A stretch of DNA of 56,932 nt from an actinobacterium acMicro-4 (GTDB taxonomy: Bacteria > Actinomycetota > Actinomycetes > Actinomycetales > Microbacteriaceae): positions 1 through 56,932 of the forward strand of contig JNSD01000003.1 in the NCBI GenBank assembly GCA_000754445.1. Reading direction: 5' to 3'. The notes beneath the pieces were generated by a model. That model was not told where the DNA came from. It searched no databases and was given only the letters and a program-made list of their open reading frames with translations. This document shows positions 1 to 8,811 of this stretch, one piece after another (the stretch's first letter is position 1; every line of letters starts with the position of its first letter). The translations under genes and the position numbers were made by a program.

Positions 1-927
1 GTCATAGTCGTCGCGCAGTGAGGCCTGGGACGCAGAAATGATGTCACCAATGGATTGTGGTCCTTCGTTGCGGAGTGTCCGTGCGACATCAAGTACCCGT
101 TGGTTTTCGTTCACTATGTGCTCGGCCCTGCGATAAAGCTCAGCTGAGAGTGTTTCCCGGAACTCGGGCAAGCGCTTAGGCGCCATATCCCGAAGAGAGG
201 GGATATCCAGGAGGTCGACCGCTGCTTCTCGTTCAGAGAACCGCTCAGTCGAAATATCTGTGGCGCGCTCGACTCCGGTGTCCAGCACCAGAATCACGAG
301 CCCGTGATCCAAGAAACCGAGTTTGATCTGGTCGCTATCGAGTGAGCGACTGTCAAAGAGAATCGCATGGTCGTCTTCTGCGATGAGGGTGGGAATGTGA
401 TCGGCTAGCCCGGTCACCCGCCCCACGACGGACTTTTCCGCCTTCTGACAGACTCGCGCCAACCCGAGGGTGTCGAGGGAGAGCTGCCAGGCGTCATTGA
501 GCGCAACGGCCACCGCGGTTTCAAGAGCGGCAGAGGAGCCTAGGCCCACACCGACTGGGACATCAGAGTCAACAAAAATGTCGAGACCTGGAACCGCAGA
601 GAGATCGGCACCCACTTGACCAAGTGCCCAGGCGACACCGAGGGGGTAAGCGGCCCAACCGTGGACCTGGTCGGGCTCGAGGTTATCGAGTGAGATTTCA
701 GCGATTTCATCGGCTTCGGTGCTGGCGACACGGAGTTTCCGGTCTTTGCGCACACCAGCGGCAACGACGGTCCTGCGGTCAATCGCAATCGAGAGCACGT
801 GGCCTTCGGCGTAATCGGAATCATCGCCAAGAAGACTGAGCTCACCGGGTGCCGACCATAGGCCGTGGGGTTCATAGCCGAAGATTTCGGCAAACCCAGC
901 ACGGGTGTCGTCTCGAATATCACTCAT
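1..927 (-). CDS. galK: Galactokinase-like GHMP kinase, C-terminus cut by window edge
   Basis: The frame is open from ATG at 927 to the window edge (309 residues of a family usually near 380-400). It should phosphorylate galactose at C1 in the Leloir pathway. Visible are the N-terminal galactokinase signature region (residues 26-39), the GHMP ATP loop GVGLGSSAA (about 127-135), a TGLADH segment whose D176 aligns with the catalytic base, and a C-terminal helix ending SLRDDYD. The signature is unusual: APGELSLLGDDSDY replaces the family APGRVNLIGEHTDY, so the conserved Arg is Glu29 and the Glu-His sugar contacts are Asp35-Asp36, while D38 is kept. It may therefore be a galactokinase with altered activity or another sugar kinase of this branch. 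No clear Shine-Dalgarno sequence sits near 927. Confidence 0.8.
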   Translation of the reverse strand, partial: MSDIRDDTRAGFAEIFGYEPHGLWSAPGELSLLGDDSDYAEGHVLSIAIDRRTVVAAGVRKDRKLRVASTEADEIAEISLDNLEPDQVHGWAAYPLGVAWALGQVGADLSAVPGLDIFVDSDVPVGVGLGSSAALETAVAVALNDAWQLSLDTLGLARVCQKAEKSVVGRVTGLADHIPTLIAEDDHAILFDSRSLDSDQIKLGFLDHGLVILVLDTGVERATDISTERFSEREAAVDLLDIPSLRDMAPKRLPEFRETLSAELYRRAEHIVNENQRVLDVARTLRNEGPQSIGDIISASQASLRDDYD

Positions 928-1043
928 GGGCGAGGTGGGGCTCCTTGGGGCAAGAAACTCCATTCTCACCCATATGGCTGCGGCGCGGTGACCAGTGGCC
1001 AAATGTCCACCGCGTACTCAGTGTTGTTTGTGATGATGGAGGG

Positions 1044-1967
1044 GTGCGAAACCCCTTCGGTAGTTCTTTACCCGCCTACACGACACCCCGACCCGTTCGA
1101 GCATGGCGATGGATTGTCGGAACGCTGTTCATTCTGTTCTCGTGGCTAATCGGCGGGAGCCTTCTTGGCCTTGCTCTGTTGCCCTACACCGGGGTGGACC
1201 CCCTCGCACTGTTCACCACTGAGGACATCCTGGGAGCAATGCCCTCCTGGGGGTATTTGTTCTTTGCACTGATTACTTTCGTGCCGTTGTTCCTTGCCAC
1301 CCTGATTGCCTATCGCTTTATTCTCGGCATCAAACTGCGCTACCTGTTTTCCACCATCAACGAGTTCCGGTTGTGGCGTGTGGCCATGGGTTTCTGGGTC
1401 TGGATTATTTTGGTCGGGGGCCCAGCCTTGGTATCGGTAGCGGTTGGTTCTGAGGACTACAGCTTTTCGTTCGACCCGGTGACCTTCCTGCCCTACCTGA
1501 TTATTGCGCTGCTGTTGCTGCCCATTCAAACGACCTCGGAGGAGCTGTTCTTCCGGGGCTGGGTAATCCAGTGGGCCGCACGGGGTAGCGGGAATATTCT
1601 GTGGCTGGCTGTGTTGAGCGGAGTCTTGTTCTCCTTGCCACATTTGCTGAACCCTGAGGCCGCTGGCGACATCGTCGGCGCCTTCTTCGGCTACTTCAGC
1701 GTCGGTTTCGCGCTTGGTTGGGTGACTGTGCGGGATCGATCTCTGGAGGTCGCTATTGGCGCCCACCTCTCCAACAACCTCTTTGCTGCCCTGGTGATCG
1801 GATATGAAGGCGGCGCGCTACCAGCCGAGGCTTTGTACACAACGGAATCACTCGAGTGGGGTGCGTCCAACCTCGTGAGCCTGTTGATTATTCCGCTCTT
1901 CATCTTCTTCACAAGGCCTGGGCGCCCGAAGGCTTCGAAGCACCTCCAGGACACAGACGCAAACTGA
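1044..1967 (+). CDS. CPBP-family intramembrane metalloprotease
   Basis: A membrane protein of about 307 residues with many hydrophobic segments. It carries the three CPBP (Abi/Rce1-like) motifs: EELFFR with E166, E167 and R171, then FSLPH with H200, and HLSNN with H241 and N245. Family members are membrane-embedded metal-dependent peptidases, whose substrate cannot be told here. GTG at 1044 is chosen because the frame upstream runs over the galactokinase gene in a composition unlike a protein. The GGAGGG just before it is too close to be an ideal ribosome site, so the start is the weakest part of the call. It is divergent from galK, and the lipoprotein and ECF genes follow on the same strand. 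Confidence 0.8.
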   Translation: MRNPFGSSLPAYTTPRPVRAWRWIVGTLFILFSWLIGGSLLGLALLPYTGVDPLALFTTEDILGAMPSWGYLFFALITFVPLFLATLIAYRFILGIKLRYLFSTINEFRLWRVAMGFWVWIILVGGPALVSVAVGSEDYSFSFDPVTFLPYLIIALLLLPIQTTSEELFFRGWVIQWAARGSGNILWLAVLSGVLFSLPHLLNPEAAGDIVGAFFGYFSVGFALGWVTVRDRSLEVAIGAHLSNNLFAALVIGYEGGALPAEALYTTESLEWGASNLVSLLIIPLFIFFTRPGRPKASKHLQDTDAN

Positions 1968-1979
1968 TAGTCTGGTTCT

Positions 1980-1993
1980 ACCGGAGCCCCGGT
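1980..1993 (+). other. Short hairpin upstream of lipoprotein gene
   Basis: ACCGG and CCGGT arms (1980-1984 and 1989-1993) enclose a four-base loop, followed by TTCGTTATTC. It could be a weak terminator after the CPBP gene or a leader hairpin of the lipoprotein gene. A TAGTCT hexamer at 1968-1973 could be a -10 box just before it. Confidence 0.25.
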
Positions 1994-2022
1994 TTCGTTA
2001 TTCACACGACAAGGGGTAGGAC

Positions 2023-2526
2023 ATGAAGCTCACCGGATTACTCGTAACATCCGTTCTCGTCGCGACGCTGGGCGCCTGCTCCACCGAGGTACCAGGACTG
2101 AGCCTGGGCGACCCAGACGACTGTACCGGGGTCACTGTGGTGGTGAACTTCGGATTGCTTTCTGAAGACCGCGACACAGAGTGCGTCGAGCTCGAGAATG
2201 ATTCGGCGATTGCCCGTGATGTCTTGAGTGTTGCAGGATACGACATCGAGGGAACGGCAACTTACGGCGACCAGGTGGTCTGCCGTGTCAATGATCTGCC
2301 CTCCGAGTCTGAACCCTTCGTCGTCGAGGGAGAAGAGCCACACAGCGAAACGTGTGCCGATATGCCCCCAGCCTTTGGCTACTGGGCTGTGTGGGTCAAG
2401 TCTGACCCTGGCGCCGATTGGGCTTATGCCGAGGAGGGTGTGGGAACCCTGCCTGTGGAGCCTGGTCAGACTCTTGGCCTGGTGTTCTCCACGGGGGGCG
2501 ACACCCCCACTCCCACCGACGAGTAA
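2023..2526 (+). CDS. Small lipoprotein, possible DUF4430/transcobalamin-like substrate binder
   Basis: 167 residues with a lipoprotein signal peptide: basic-hydrophobic start and lipobox LGAC with the acylated cysteine at residue 19. The mature part is acidic, rich in Thr/Val/Gly, with paired cysteines (CTGVTV, TECVEL, VVCRV, ETCADMP), and contains a Trp/Tyr-rich stretch FGYWAVWVKSD. The pattern CVELENDSAIARDVLSVAGY followed by a YWAVW-type strand resembles DUF4430-type domains seen in surface lipoproteins next to predicted vitamin transporters; this assignment is by eye. It lies five bases upstream of the ECF transporter gene on the same strand, so it is probably a surface partner for it. 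The stop at 2524-2526 is followed at once by the next start. Confidence 0.7.
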   Translation: MKLTGLLVTSVLVATLGACSTEVPGLSLGDPDDCTGVTVVVNFGLLSEDRDTECVELENDSAIARDVLSVAGYDIEGTATYGDQVVCRVNDLPSESEPFVVEGEEPHSETCADMPPAFGYWAVWVKSDPGADWAYAEEGVGTLPVEPGQTLGLVFSTGGDTPTPTDE

Positions 2527-2531
2527 GCCCT

Positions 2532-4430
2532 ATGGTGCACCGTCCTCGAACACTCATCGTGGTCAGCATGGTTGCTGGCCTCGCTTTTGTGTTTACCAGG
2601 GTGCTCTATCGCATTGTTTTTGGCGGAGCGACTTCTGGCGCAACATCGTTGCCCAGTATCCCTCGGGTTCAGCTCTCCGGGCCTTTTTCTCACATCACGC
2701 TTTTCGGTCCGGTAACGCTGGAAGGTATCGGTGTTGCAGCTCTCTCGGCAGTTCCCTTCGCACTGGTCATCATTGCCACGGGAGTGCTGGTCGCACTGTG
2801 TGACCCTCGAGCACTGGTCACCCTGGCCCCGCGCCTGCGGGTGGGCTCTTCTCTCGTTCTGGCTGTGGGGCTAGCTGTGTCAACATTCCCGGTGATTGTG
2901 CAGAGCGTTGCACGTGCTCGCGAGATCAGCCGCTTGCGCGGTATCAAGCCCGGTGTGAGAAGTCTCGTATCGGTGGTTGAGCTCACGCTGGAGAAGGCAC
3001 TGGGCATGGCGGCGGCTCTCGAGTCACGGGGAATCCGGGGCCACAAGCTCTCTGTGGAGCCTTGGCTCCCAGCAAAAACTCGGCCGGCGGTCTCACTGGT
3101 GGAATTTAGTGTTCCCGGCCGAATCTCGAGGCCACTGAGTGCCACGATTGACCCGGGCGCACGAATCCTCCTCACCGGAGCAACTGGTTCGGGAAAGACA
3201 ACACTGCTCCAGGCCATCGCAGGCGTTCTCGAACTTCGGGGGAAAACTGGCTCCCTTGGCACACTTGATCGCGGTGTGGCAGCGAGAGACGTGGCCTATT
3301 TGCCCCACGACCCCCGCGCGATCTTCCTGACTTCACGGGTCGTCGATGATGTGGCCCTCGGCCTCATAGCCAGAGGCCACGGGAGGGATGACGCCAGGAG
3401 CGCCGCCAGCAAAGCCCTAGAAGCCGCAGGTCTTGGAGATCTCGCAGATCGTGACCCCTCGACTCTCTCGAGCGGGGAAGCAGCTCTAGCGGCGCTCTGC
3501 GTGCTCGTCGTGACTAAGCCAACTCTCTTGCTACTCGATGAGCCACTGAGCGCCCTGGACGAAGCCCACAGAGAAGTCTTTCTGGGATTGCTGAACAACT
3601 ATGCGGTTACCACCGATGTTGCGATTGTCATGACAGACCACCCGCGTGATGGCTGTGTTCCCAGTGGGTTCGAGGCATGGCACATCGGTGAGCAGGGTCT
3701 GATGCCCGGTCGGTTCATCAGCACACCGAGTTTCCCCAAGCGCACGCCAGTGTCACTTCCGGAGCCTGACGGAGTGCTTGTCGTTCAGGACCTCTCTGTC
3801 GACTATGAGGACCGCTCTGTGCTCAAATCTGTGTCTCTTGCAGTCCGCCGGGGCGAGACGGTCCTCGTCACCGGGGAAAACGGAGCGGGTAAGTCCACCT
3901 TGCTAGAGGCTATTGCCTCTGGCCACAGCACCAGGGCGGCTCACAATCCTCAAGCATTGATTGAGCGCACGGCTAGGGAACGTGTCGGCACGGTCGCACT
4001 GGTACCTAGCGAACCGAGTTCCCTGTTCCTGTGTTCCTCCGTTGCTGAGGAACTCGCGCTTGCCGACAAGGTTGCCGGCGTGGCCCAAGGGTTTACCGCT
4101 CTCACGTTCGAGTCGTTGCTGTCACGGGGGAGAGAGGCCCTTGGCACGACACATCCCAGGGACCTCTCCAGAGGCCAGCAAGCATGCTTGGCGATTGCAG
4201 TGCAGATGTCACACAAGCCTGCCGTTGTTTTGCTCGATGAGCCAACACGTGGCCTTGATGAGGCCGCTGAAGTGGCCTTTGCGGAGGTGGTTGGGTGTGT
4301 GGTGGAGACAGGAACAGCGGTGGTGATCGCCGCTCACCACCGCGATGCTGGCAGTCTGGTTGCTTCTCGGGTTCTCCTGCTGGAAGCGGGCCAGCTCGTT
4401 CAGGACTCGGTCAAGCAGGTGGTGGCATGA
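2532..4430 (+). CDS. ECF transporter T-A-A' fusion (permease plus two ATPases)
   Basis: A 632-residue protein. Residues 1-190 are an EcfT-like membrane domain with hydrophobic helices and both Ala-Arg-Gly coupling motifs (AREISRLRG near 129 and ESRGI near 164). Two ABC ATPase domains follow. The first has Walker A GATGSGKTT (about 216), signature LSSGE (about 312), Walker B LLLLDEP and an H-loop histidine. The second has Walker A GENGAGKST (about 448), signature LSRGQ and Walker B VVLLDEP. EcfT and the EcfA pair are normally two or three separate proteins, so the full fusion is notable. ATG at 2532 is chosen because the open frame further upstream is antisense-like and overlaps the lipoprotein gene. 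The S component follows with an ATGA overlap. The substrate is not shown by this protein. Confidence 0.85.
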   Translation: MVHRPRTLIVVSMVAGLAFVFTRVLYRIVFGGATSGATSLPSIPRVQLSGPFSHITLFGPVTLEGIGVAALSAVPFALVIIATGVLVALCDPRALVTLAPRLRVGSSLVLAVGLAVSTFPVIVQSVARAREISRLRGIKPGVRSLVSVVELTLEKALGMAAALESRGIRGHKLSVEPWLPAKTRPAVSLVEFSVPGRISRPLSATIDPGARILLTGATGSGKTTLLQAIAGVLELRGKTGSLGTLDRGVAARDVAYLPHDPRAIFLTSRVVDDVALGLIARGHGRDDARSAASKALEAAGLGDLADRDPSTLSSGEAALAALCVLVVTKPTLLLLDEPLSALDEAHREVFLGLLNNYAVTTDVAIVMTDHPRDGCVPSGFEAWHIGEQGLMPGRFISTPSFPKRTPVSLPEPDGVLVVQDLSVDYEDRSVLKSVSLAVRRGETVLVTGENGAGKSTLLEAIASGHSTRAAHNPQALIERTARERVGTVALVPSEPSSLFLCSSVAEELALADKVAGVAQGFTALTFESLLSRGREALGTTHPRDLSRGQQACLAIAVQMSHKPAVVLLDEPTRGLDEAAEVAFAEVVGCVVETGTAVVIAAHHRDAGSLVASRVLLLEAGQLVQDSVKQVVA

Positions 4431-5221
4431 CGCTCCTCAGCGCACCTCATGACCTGGTGGGAAGGTCGGCATTAGTTGCCACCAGCGCGATTGCTCTGGT
4501 TTTGTTTGCCTGGCCACTGGTGGCCGGAGCTCTCTTGGTTCCAGGGGGGCTCGGAATGACCATTGCCCTGGTTGGCCTGCCTGTGGTGGTGCTAGTGGCA
4601 AGCCTGGCACTTGATGGAAGCCTGCGCTCAACATCGGTGTTGGCCCTCGTTGCTGTTTTAGGTGCTCTGGCAGCCGGCGCCAGGGTTCTGTCGGTGGGGG
4701 TCGGGGGGATCGAGTTTGTCTTTATTGTCGTGATTCTCGCCGGTCGGATACTCGGTGCGCGGCTGGGGTTCATCGTGGGAGTGATTGCTGTGGGACTGTC
4801 TTCCCTTGTTTGGGGAGGGTTTGGGCCCTGGACGGCATTCCAGATGTTTGCCGTGGGTTGGGTTGCAGCTGGTGCGGGTCTGTTGCCCCGTCTCGGAGAC
4901 CCGCTCACCCCAGGCGGTCGGACACCAGAGGTTGTGATGCTCATGGCCTACGGTGCCTTGGCTTCTTACGCCTTTGGCGTGATCATGAACCTGTGGTTCT
5001 GGCCCATTGCAGTGGGGCCCGGCACCACGGTCTCCTTTGTTGAGGGTGCCGGTTTCCTCGAGAACATCACGCGCTTCGTTGTGTATAGCCTTGCGAGCTC
5101 AACGCTGACCTGGGACACCGTTCGAGCGATCACGACAGTCGTGGGGCTCGCCCTGGTGGGCAAGCCAGCACTTCAAGCGCTTAGGCGCGCCCATCTGAGG
5201 GCTGCGCCAGTAGCTGCCTAG
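4427..5221 (+). CDS. ECF transporter S component (substrate-binding membrane subunit)
   Basis: 264 residues, almost entirely hydrophobic, with about six membrane segments, matching the size and topology of ECF S components that confer substrate specificity. The ATG at 4427 overlaps the stop of the T-A-A' gene (ATGA), pointing to translational coupling and a shared complex. The glycine-rich membrane stretches around residues 90-150 resemble the CbrT/vitamin branch of S components, by eye only. It ends tail to tail with cobalamin-dependent metH, its stop interlocking with the metH stop. Together with the lipoprotein this makes cobalamin or a precursor the favoured substrate guess; other vitamins are not excluded. 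Confidence 0.75.
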   Translation: MTLLSAPHDLVGRSALVATSAIALVLFAWPLVAGALLVPGGLGMTIALVGLPVVVLVASLALDGSLRSTSVLALVAVLGALAAGARVLSVGVGGIEFVFIVVILAGRILGARLGFIVGVIAVGLSSLVWGGFGPWTAFQMFAVGWVAAGAGLLPRLGDPLTPGGRTPEVVMLMAYGALASYAFGVIMNLWFWPIAVGPGTTVSFVEGAGFLENITRFVVYSLASSTLTWDTVRAITTVVGLALVGKPALQALRRAHLRAAPVAA

Positions 5222-8200
5222 ACCGAGAAGTACTTGGCCTCTGGGTGGTGGAAGACGAAAGCGTCGGTCGATTGTTCGGGGTGTAGTTGGAGTTCCTCGG
5301 AGAGTACGACGCCAATTCGGCCCGGGTTCAATAGTTCGACCACCTTTTTGCGGTCTTCCATCTCGGGGCATGCTGGGTAACCCAGAGAGAACCTGGCCCC
5401 GCGGTATTTGACGCCGAGGATGTCATCGACGTTGGCAGGATCTTCGGAGCCAAAGCCCCATTCTGCGCGGATTTGAGAGTGCCAGTACTCAGCCAATGCC
5501 TCTGTCAACTGCATCGCAAGGCCGTTGAGTTCCAAGTAGTCGCGGTAAGAATCACCGGCAAAGAGACCACTGGCGAAAGTATCGATGTTGGCTCCGGCGG
5601 TGACGAGTTGGAAGGCCATGACATCCACCTGGCCAGATTCTCGGGACTTCACGAAATCGGCTAAACACAGGTGACGGTCGCGTCGTTGGCGAGGGAAGCT
5701 AAAGCGCGCCCGTTGGGTTCCAATCTTTCCGCCGGAACCGCCATCGGGTGCCAAGAGGCCGGGTACTCCAAGAACTCCGTCATCATCGGTTCCGTGGTGC
5801 AGGACGATGACATCATCGCCCTCTGAGACCACCGGGAAGTAGCCATAGACAACGGCTGGGTCCATAACTTTCTCGGAGAGCAGCCGGTCCATCCAATAGC
5901 GAAGACGTGGCTTACCTTCGGTGGCGACTAGTTCTTCATAGGTCGCTCCACCTTCGCCCCTGCCAGGCTTCAGGCCCCATTGGCCCATGAAAGTTGCTCG
6001 CTCATCGAGGAAAGCGGCAAAGTCAGCCAAGGGCATGCCCTTGACAATTCTTGTGCCCCAGAAGGGTGGGGCAGGAACAGGGTTGTCGAACGCCACATCG
6101 GAGCGTGCTGGCATGTTTTCGGGCTCGGTCAGAACAAGCTGACCCTTGGGGTGGATGCGTTTTTTCAGCGGAGGAAGCCCGACTTCATCTGGCTTCGCTC
6201 CGCGCGCGATAGCAACGAGTGGCTCCATGAGATCGAGACCCTCGAACGCGTCCTTCGCATACCGAACAACTCCCGGGAACAGCTCGGCCAAATCCTCCTC
6301 GACAAAGGATCGTGTGAGGGCCGCACCACCCAAGATGATCGGCCAGCGACTAGCCAAACCACGTGAGGTGAGTTCGGCGAGGTTTTCCTTCATGACGACG
6401 GTGGACTTCACCAACAGTCCGCTCATGCCAATGACGTCGGCGTTGTGTTCTTCGGCGGCGGCGATGATGTCGTTGATGTTCTGCTTGATACCGATGTTGA
6501 CAACGTCATAGCCGTTGTTGGTCAAGATGATGTCGACAAGGTTCTTTCCAATGTCATGGACGTCACCCCGAACCGTGGCCAGGACCATGGTTCCTTTGCC
6601 AGCCTCCGTGGTCTTTTCCATGTGGGGCTCGAGAAGCGCCACTGCTGACTTCATTACCTCTGCCGACTGCAGAACGAAAGGCAACTGCATTTCCCCACTG
6701 GCAAATCGTTGGCCCACCACCTGCATTCCGGCCAAAAGATGCTGATTAATGATTTCTAGGGCGCTGAGCCCACCCTCGCGCGCAAGATCAAGGTCGCCCT
6801 CAAGACCCTTTGGTTCGCCGTCGATAATTCTGCGCTCCAACCTCTCCGTTACCGGAAGGGCCGCGAGCTCGGCTGCGCGCTGGTCTTTGAGGCCTGCAGA
6901 ATCCACGCCATCGAAGATTTCCAGCATGCGCGACAACGGGTCATAGGTCACGTTGCCATCAGAGTCGTATTCTCGTCGGTCCCAAATCAGGTCGAGGGCG
7001 ACTTGGCGCTGTTCGTCGGGAATAGTCGCCAGTGGCACAATCTTCGCCGCATCGATGATGGCCGTGTCAAGGCCAGCCTCGGTGGCTTCGTTGAGGAACA
7101 CCGAGTTCAACACCATGCGTGATGCAGGGTTCAGGCCAAAGGAGACGTTGGAGACGCCCAAGGTGGTGTGTAGCCCCGGGTATTTGGCCGTGATTTCCTT
7201 GATGGCCTGGATGGTTTCTATCGCATCCCGCCTGGTTTCTTCTTGCCCTGTCGCAATCGGGAAGGTCAAGGTGTCGACAATAATGTCTTCAACCCGCAGA
7301 CCCCACTCATCCACCAGCGTGTCAACCAGGCGACTGGCGATGCGGACTTTGTCCACTGCGGTTCGCGCTTGGCCCTCCTCATCGATGGTGAGGGCGATAA
7401 CGGCAGCTCCGTGTTCCTTGACCAGAGGCATGACGGTGGCAAAGCGTGAACCTGGGCCGTCGCCATCTTCAAAGTTGACGGAGTTCACAACGGGCCGCCC
7501 ACCGATCAGTTCCATACCTGCCTTGATGACGGCTGGCTCGGTGGAATCAATCACGAGCGGCAGGGTTGACGCACTGGCCAGTTTGGTGACGATTTCTTTG
7601 ATGTCGGCAACGCCGTCGCGACCCACGTAGTCAACGCAGACATCCAGTAGGTGAGCACCATCACGGACCTGCTTCTTCGCGATCTCGACGCAGTCATCGA
7701 TCCGGCCCTCGAGCATGGCATCGCGGAAGGCTCTAGAACCATTGGCATTGGTGCGCTCACCGATGGCGAGATAGGTGTTGTCCTGTGCCAGGCTGACGTG
7801 TTGATAGAGGCTTGCAACACCGGGTTCGGGCTGGGGGGCTCTAGTGCCGGGTGCTTTGCCGCCAAGGCGCTTGACGACCGCACTCATGTGGGCGGGTGTT
7901 GTTCCACAGCAACCACCGACTAGCGACAAGCCGAATTCTCTCACAAATTGCTCGTGCGCAATGGCTAGGTCCTCGGGCCCCAGCGGGTAGCTGGCTCCGG
8001 TTGCCGTGAGAACGGGAAGTCCGGCGTTTGGCATCACCATGACCGGAATGGTCGAATGCTGCGAGAGCTGGCGGAGATGCTCGCTCATCTCTTGCGGCCC
8101 CGTCGCGCAGTTCAACCCGATCATGTCGATTTCGAGGGGCTCGAGGGCGGTGAGGGCTGCGTTAATCTCTGAGCCCATCAACATGGTGCCGGTGGTTTCC

Positions 8201-8811
8201 ACGGTCACCTCAACAAACAACGGCAGTCGGATGCCAAGTTCTGCCATTGCAACCTTGCAGCCATTGATGGCCGCTTTGGTTTGCAGGAGATCCTGAGAGG
8301 TCTCAATCATGAACGCGTCAGCACCACCCTTGATCAGGCCAAGCGCCTGAGTGGCAAAGGTCTGCTTCAGGTGGTCATAGGTGGTGTGACCAAGCGAGGG
8401 GAGTTTGGTCCCAGGGCCCATAGAGCCCAACACCCAGCGCATTCGGCCATCGCCAGCTTCATATGATTCGGCACTGGCTCGAGCAATTTCCGCTCCGGCC
8501 CTCGCTAGTTCTTCAATTCGATCATCGATGTCGTAATCGGAAAGGTTGGACCAGTTAGCGCCAAACGTGTTGGTTTCCACAGCATCGACCCCGGTGTCGA
8601 AATAGGCGTTGTGAACTCCCGAGATGATGTCCGGACGCGTGACGTTCAGGATTTCATTACAACCCTCAAGTCCTTGGAAGTCTTCAAGCGTTGGCGCCGC
8701 GTCTTGGAGCATGGTGCCCATGGCGCCATCGGCAATGATAACTCGGCTTGTCATTTCTTGGAGCAACGCTTCAGAGCGCGGGGGAAGAGGTAGTGACTTC
8801 ACTGTATGCAT
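5218..8811 (-). CDS. metH: Cobalamin-dependent methionine synthase
   Basis: A full-length 1197-residue MetH that transfers the methyl group from methyltetrahydrofolate to homocysteine through cobalamin in the cytoplasm. The homocysteine domain (about 1-330) has the zinc cysteines C235, C301 and C302 (VGGCCGTTPAH). The pterin domain (about 345-620) opens with GERTNANGSRAF. The cap and B12 domain has DVHDIGK at 750-756 with H752 as the expected cobalt ligand. The reactivation domain (from about 930) contains SLGYPACPE. The start overlaps the end of metF by 13 bases, so the two are translationally coupled. Adjacent metF supplies the methyl donor. Confidence 0.97.
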   Translation of the reverse strand: MHTVKSLPLPPRSEALLQEMTSRVIIADGAMGTMLQDAAPTLEDFQGLEGCNEILNVTRPDIISGVHNAYFDTGVDAVETNTFGANWSNLSDYDIDDRIEELARAGAEIARASAESYEAGDGRMRWVLGSMGPGTKLPSLGHTTYDHLKQTFATQALGLIKGGADAFMIETSQDLLQTKAAINGCKVAMAELGIRLPLFVEVTVETTGTMLMGSEINAALTALEPLEIDMIGLNCATGPQEMSEHLRQLSQHSTIPVMVMPNAGLPVLTATGASYPLGPEDLAIAHEQFVREFGLSLVGGCCGTTPAHMSAVVKRLGGKAPGTRAPQPEPGVASLYQHVSLAQDNTYLAIGERTNANGSRAFRDAMLEGRIDDCVEIAKKQVRDGAHLLDVCVDYVGRDGVADIKEIVTKLASASTLPLVIDSTEPAVIKAGMELIGGRPVVNSVNFEDGDGPGSRFATVMPLVKEHGAAVIALTIDEEGQARTAVDKVRIASRLVDTLVDEWGLRVEDIIVDTLTFPIATGQEETRRDAIETIQAIKEITAKYPGLHTTLGVSNVSFGLNPASRMVLNSVFLNEATEAGLDTAIIDAAKIVPLATIPDEQRQVALDLIWDRREYDSDGNVTYDPLSRMLEIFDGVDSAGLKDQRAAELAALPVTERLERRIIDGEPKGLEGDLDLAREGGLSALEIINQHLLAGMQVVGQRFASGEMQLPFVLQSAEVMKSAVALLEPHMEKTTEAGKGTMVLATVRGDVHDIGKNLVDIILTNNGYDVVNIGIKQNINDIIAAAEEHNADVIGMSGLLVKSTVVMKENLAELTSRGLASRWPIILGGAALTRSFVEEDLAELFPGVVRYAKDAFEGLDLMEPLVAIARGAKPDEVGLPPLKKRIHPKGQLVLTEPENMPARSDVAFDNPVPAPPFWGTRIVKGMPLADFAAFLDERATFMGQWGLKPGRGEGGATYEELVATEGKPRLRYWMDRLLSEKVMDPAVVYGYFPVVSEGDDVIVLHHGTDDDGVLGVPGLLAPDGGSGGKIGTQRARFSFPRQRRDRHLCLADFVKSRESGQVDVMAFQLVTAGANIDTFASGLFAGDSYRDYLELNGLAMQLTEALAEYWHSQIRAEWGFGSEDPANVDDILGVKYRGARFSLGYPACPEMEDRKKVVELLNPGRIGVVLSEELQLHPEQSTDAFVFHHPEAKYFSV

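Noticed and set aside
1146-1766. A 206-residue minus-strand frame inside the CPBP gene
   Set aside because: Gln/Glu/His-rich translation opposite a membrane protein, the usual antisense shadow of hydrophobic codons.
6953-7630. A 225-residue plus-strand frame inside metH
   Set aside because: Ser/Arg/Pro-rich translation with no motif, wholly inside a complete MetH. Shadow frame of a high-GC gene.
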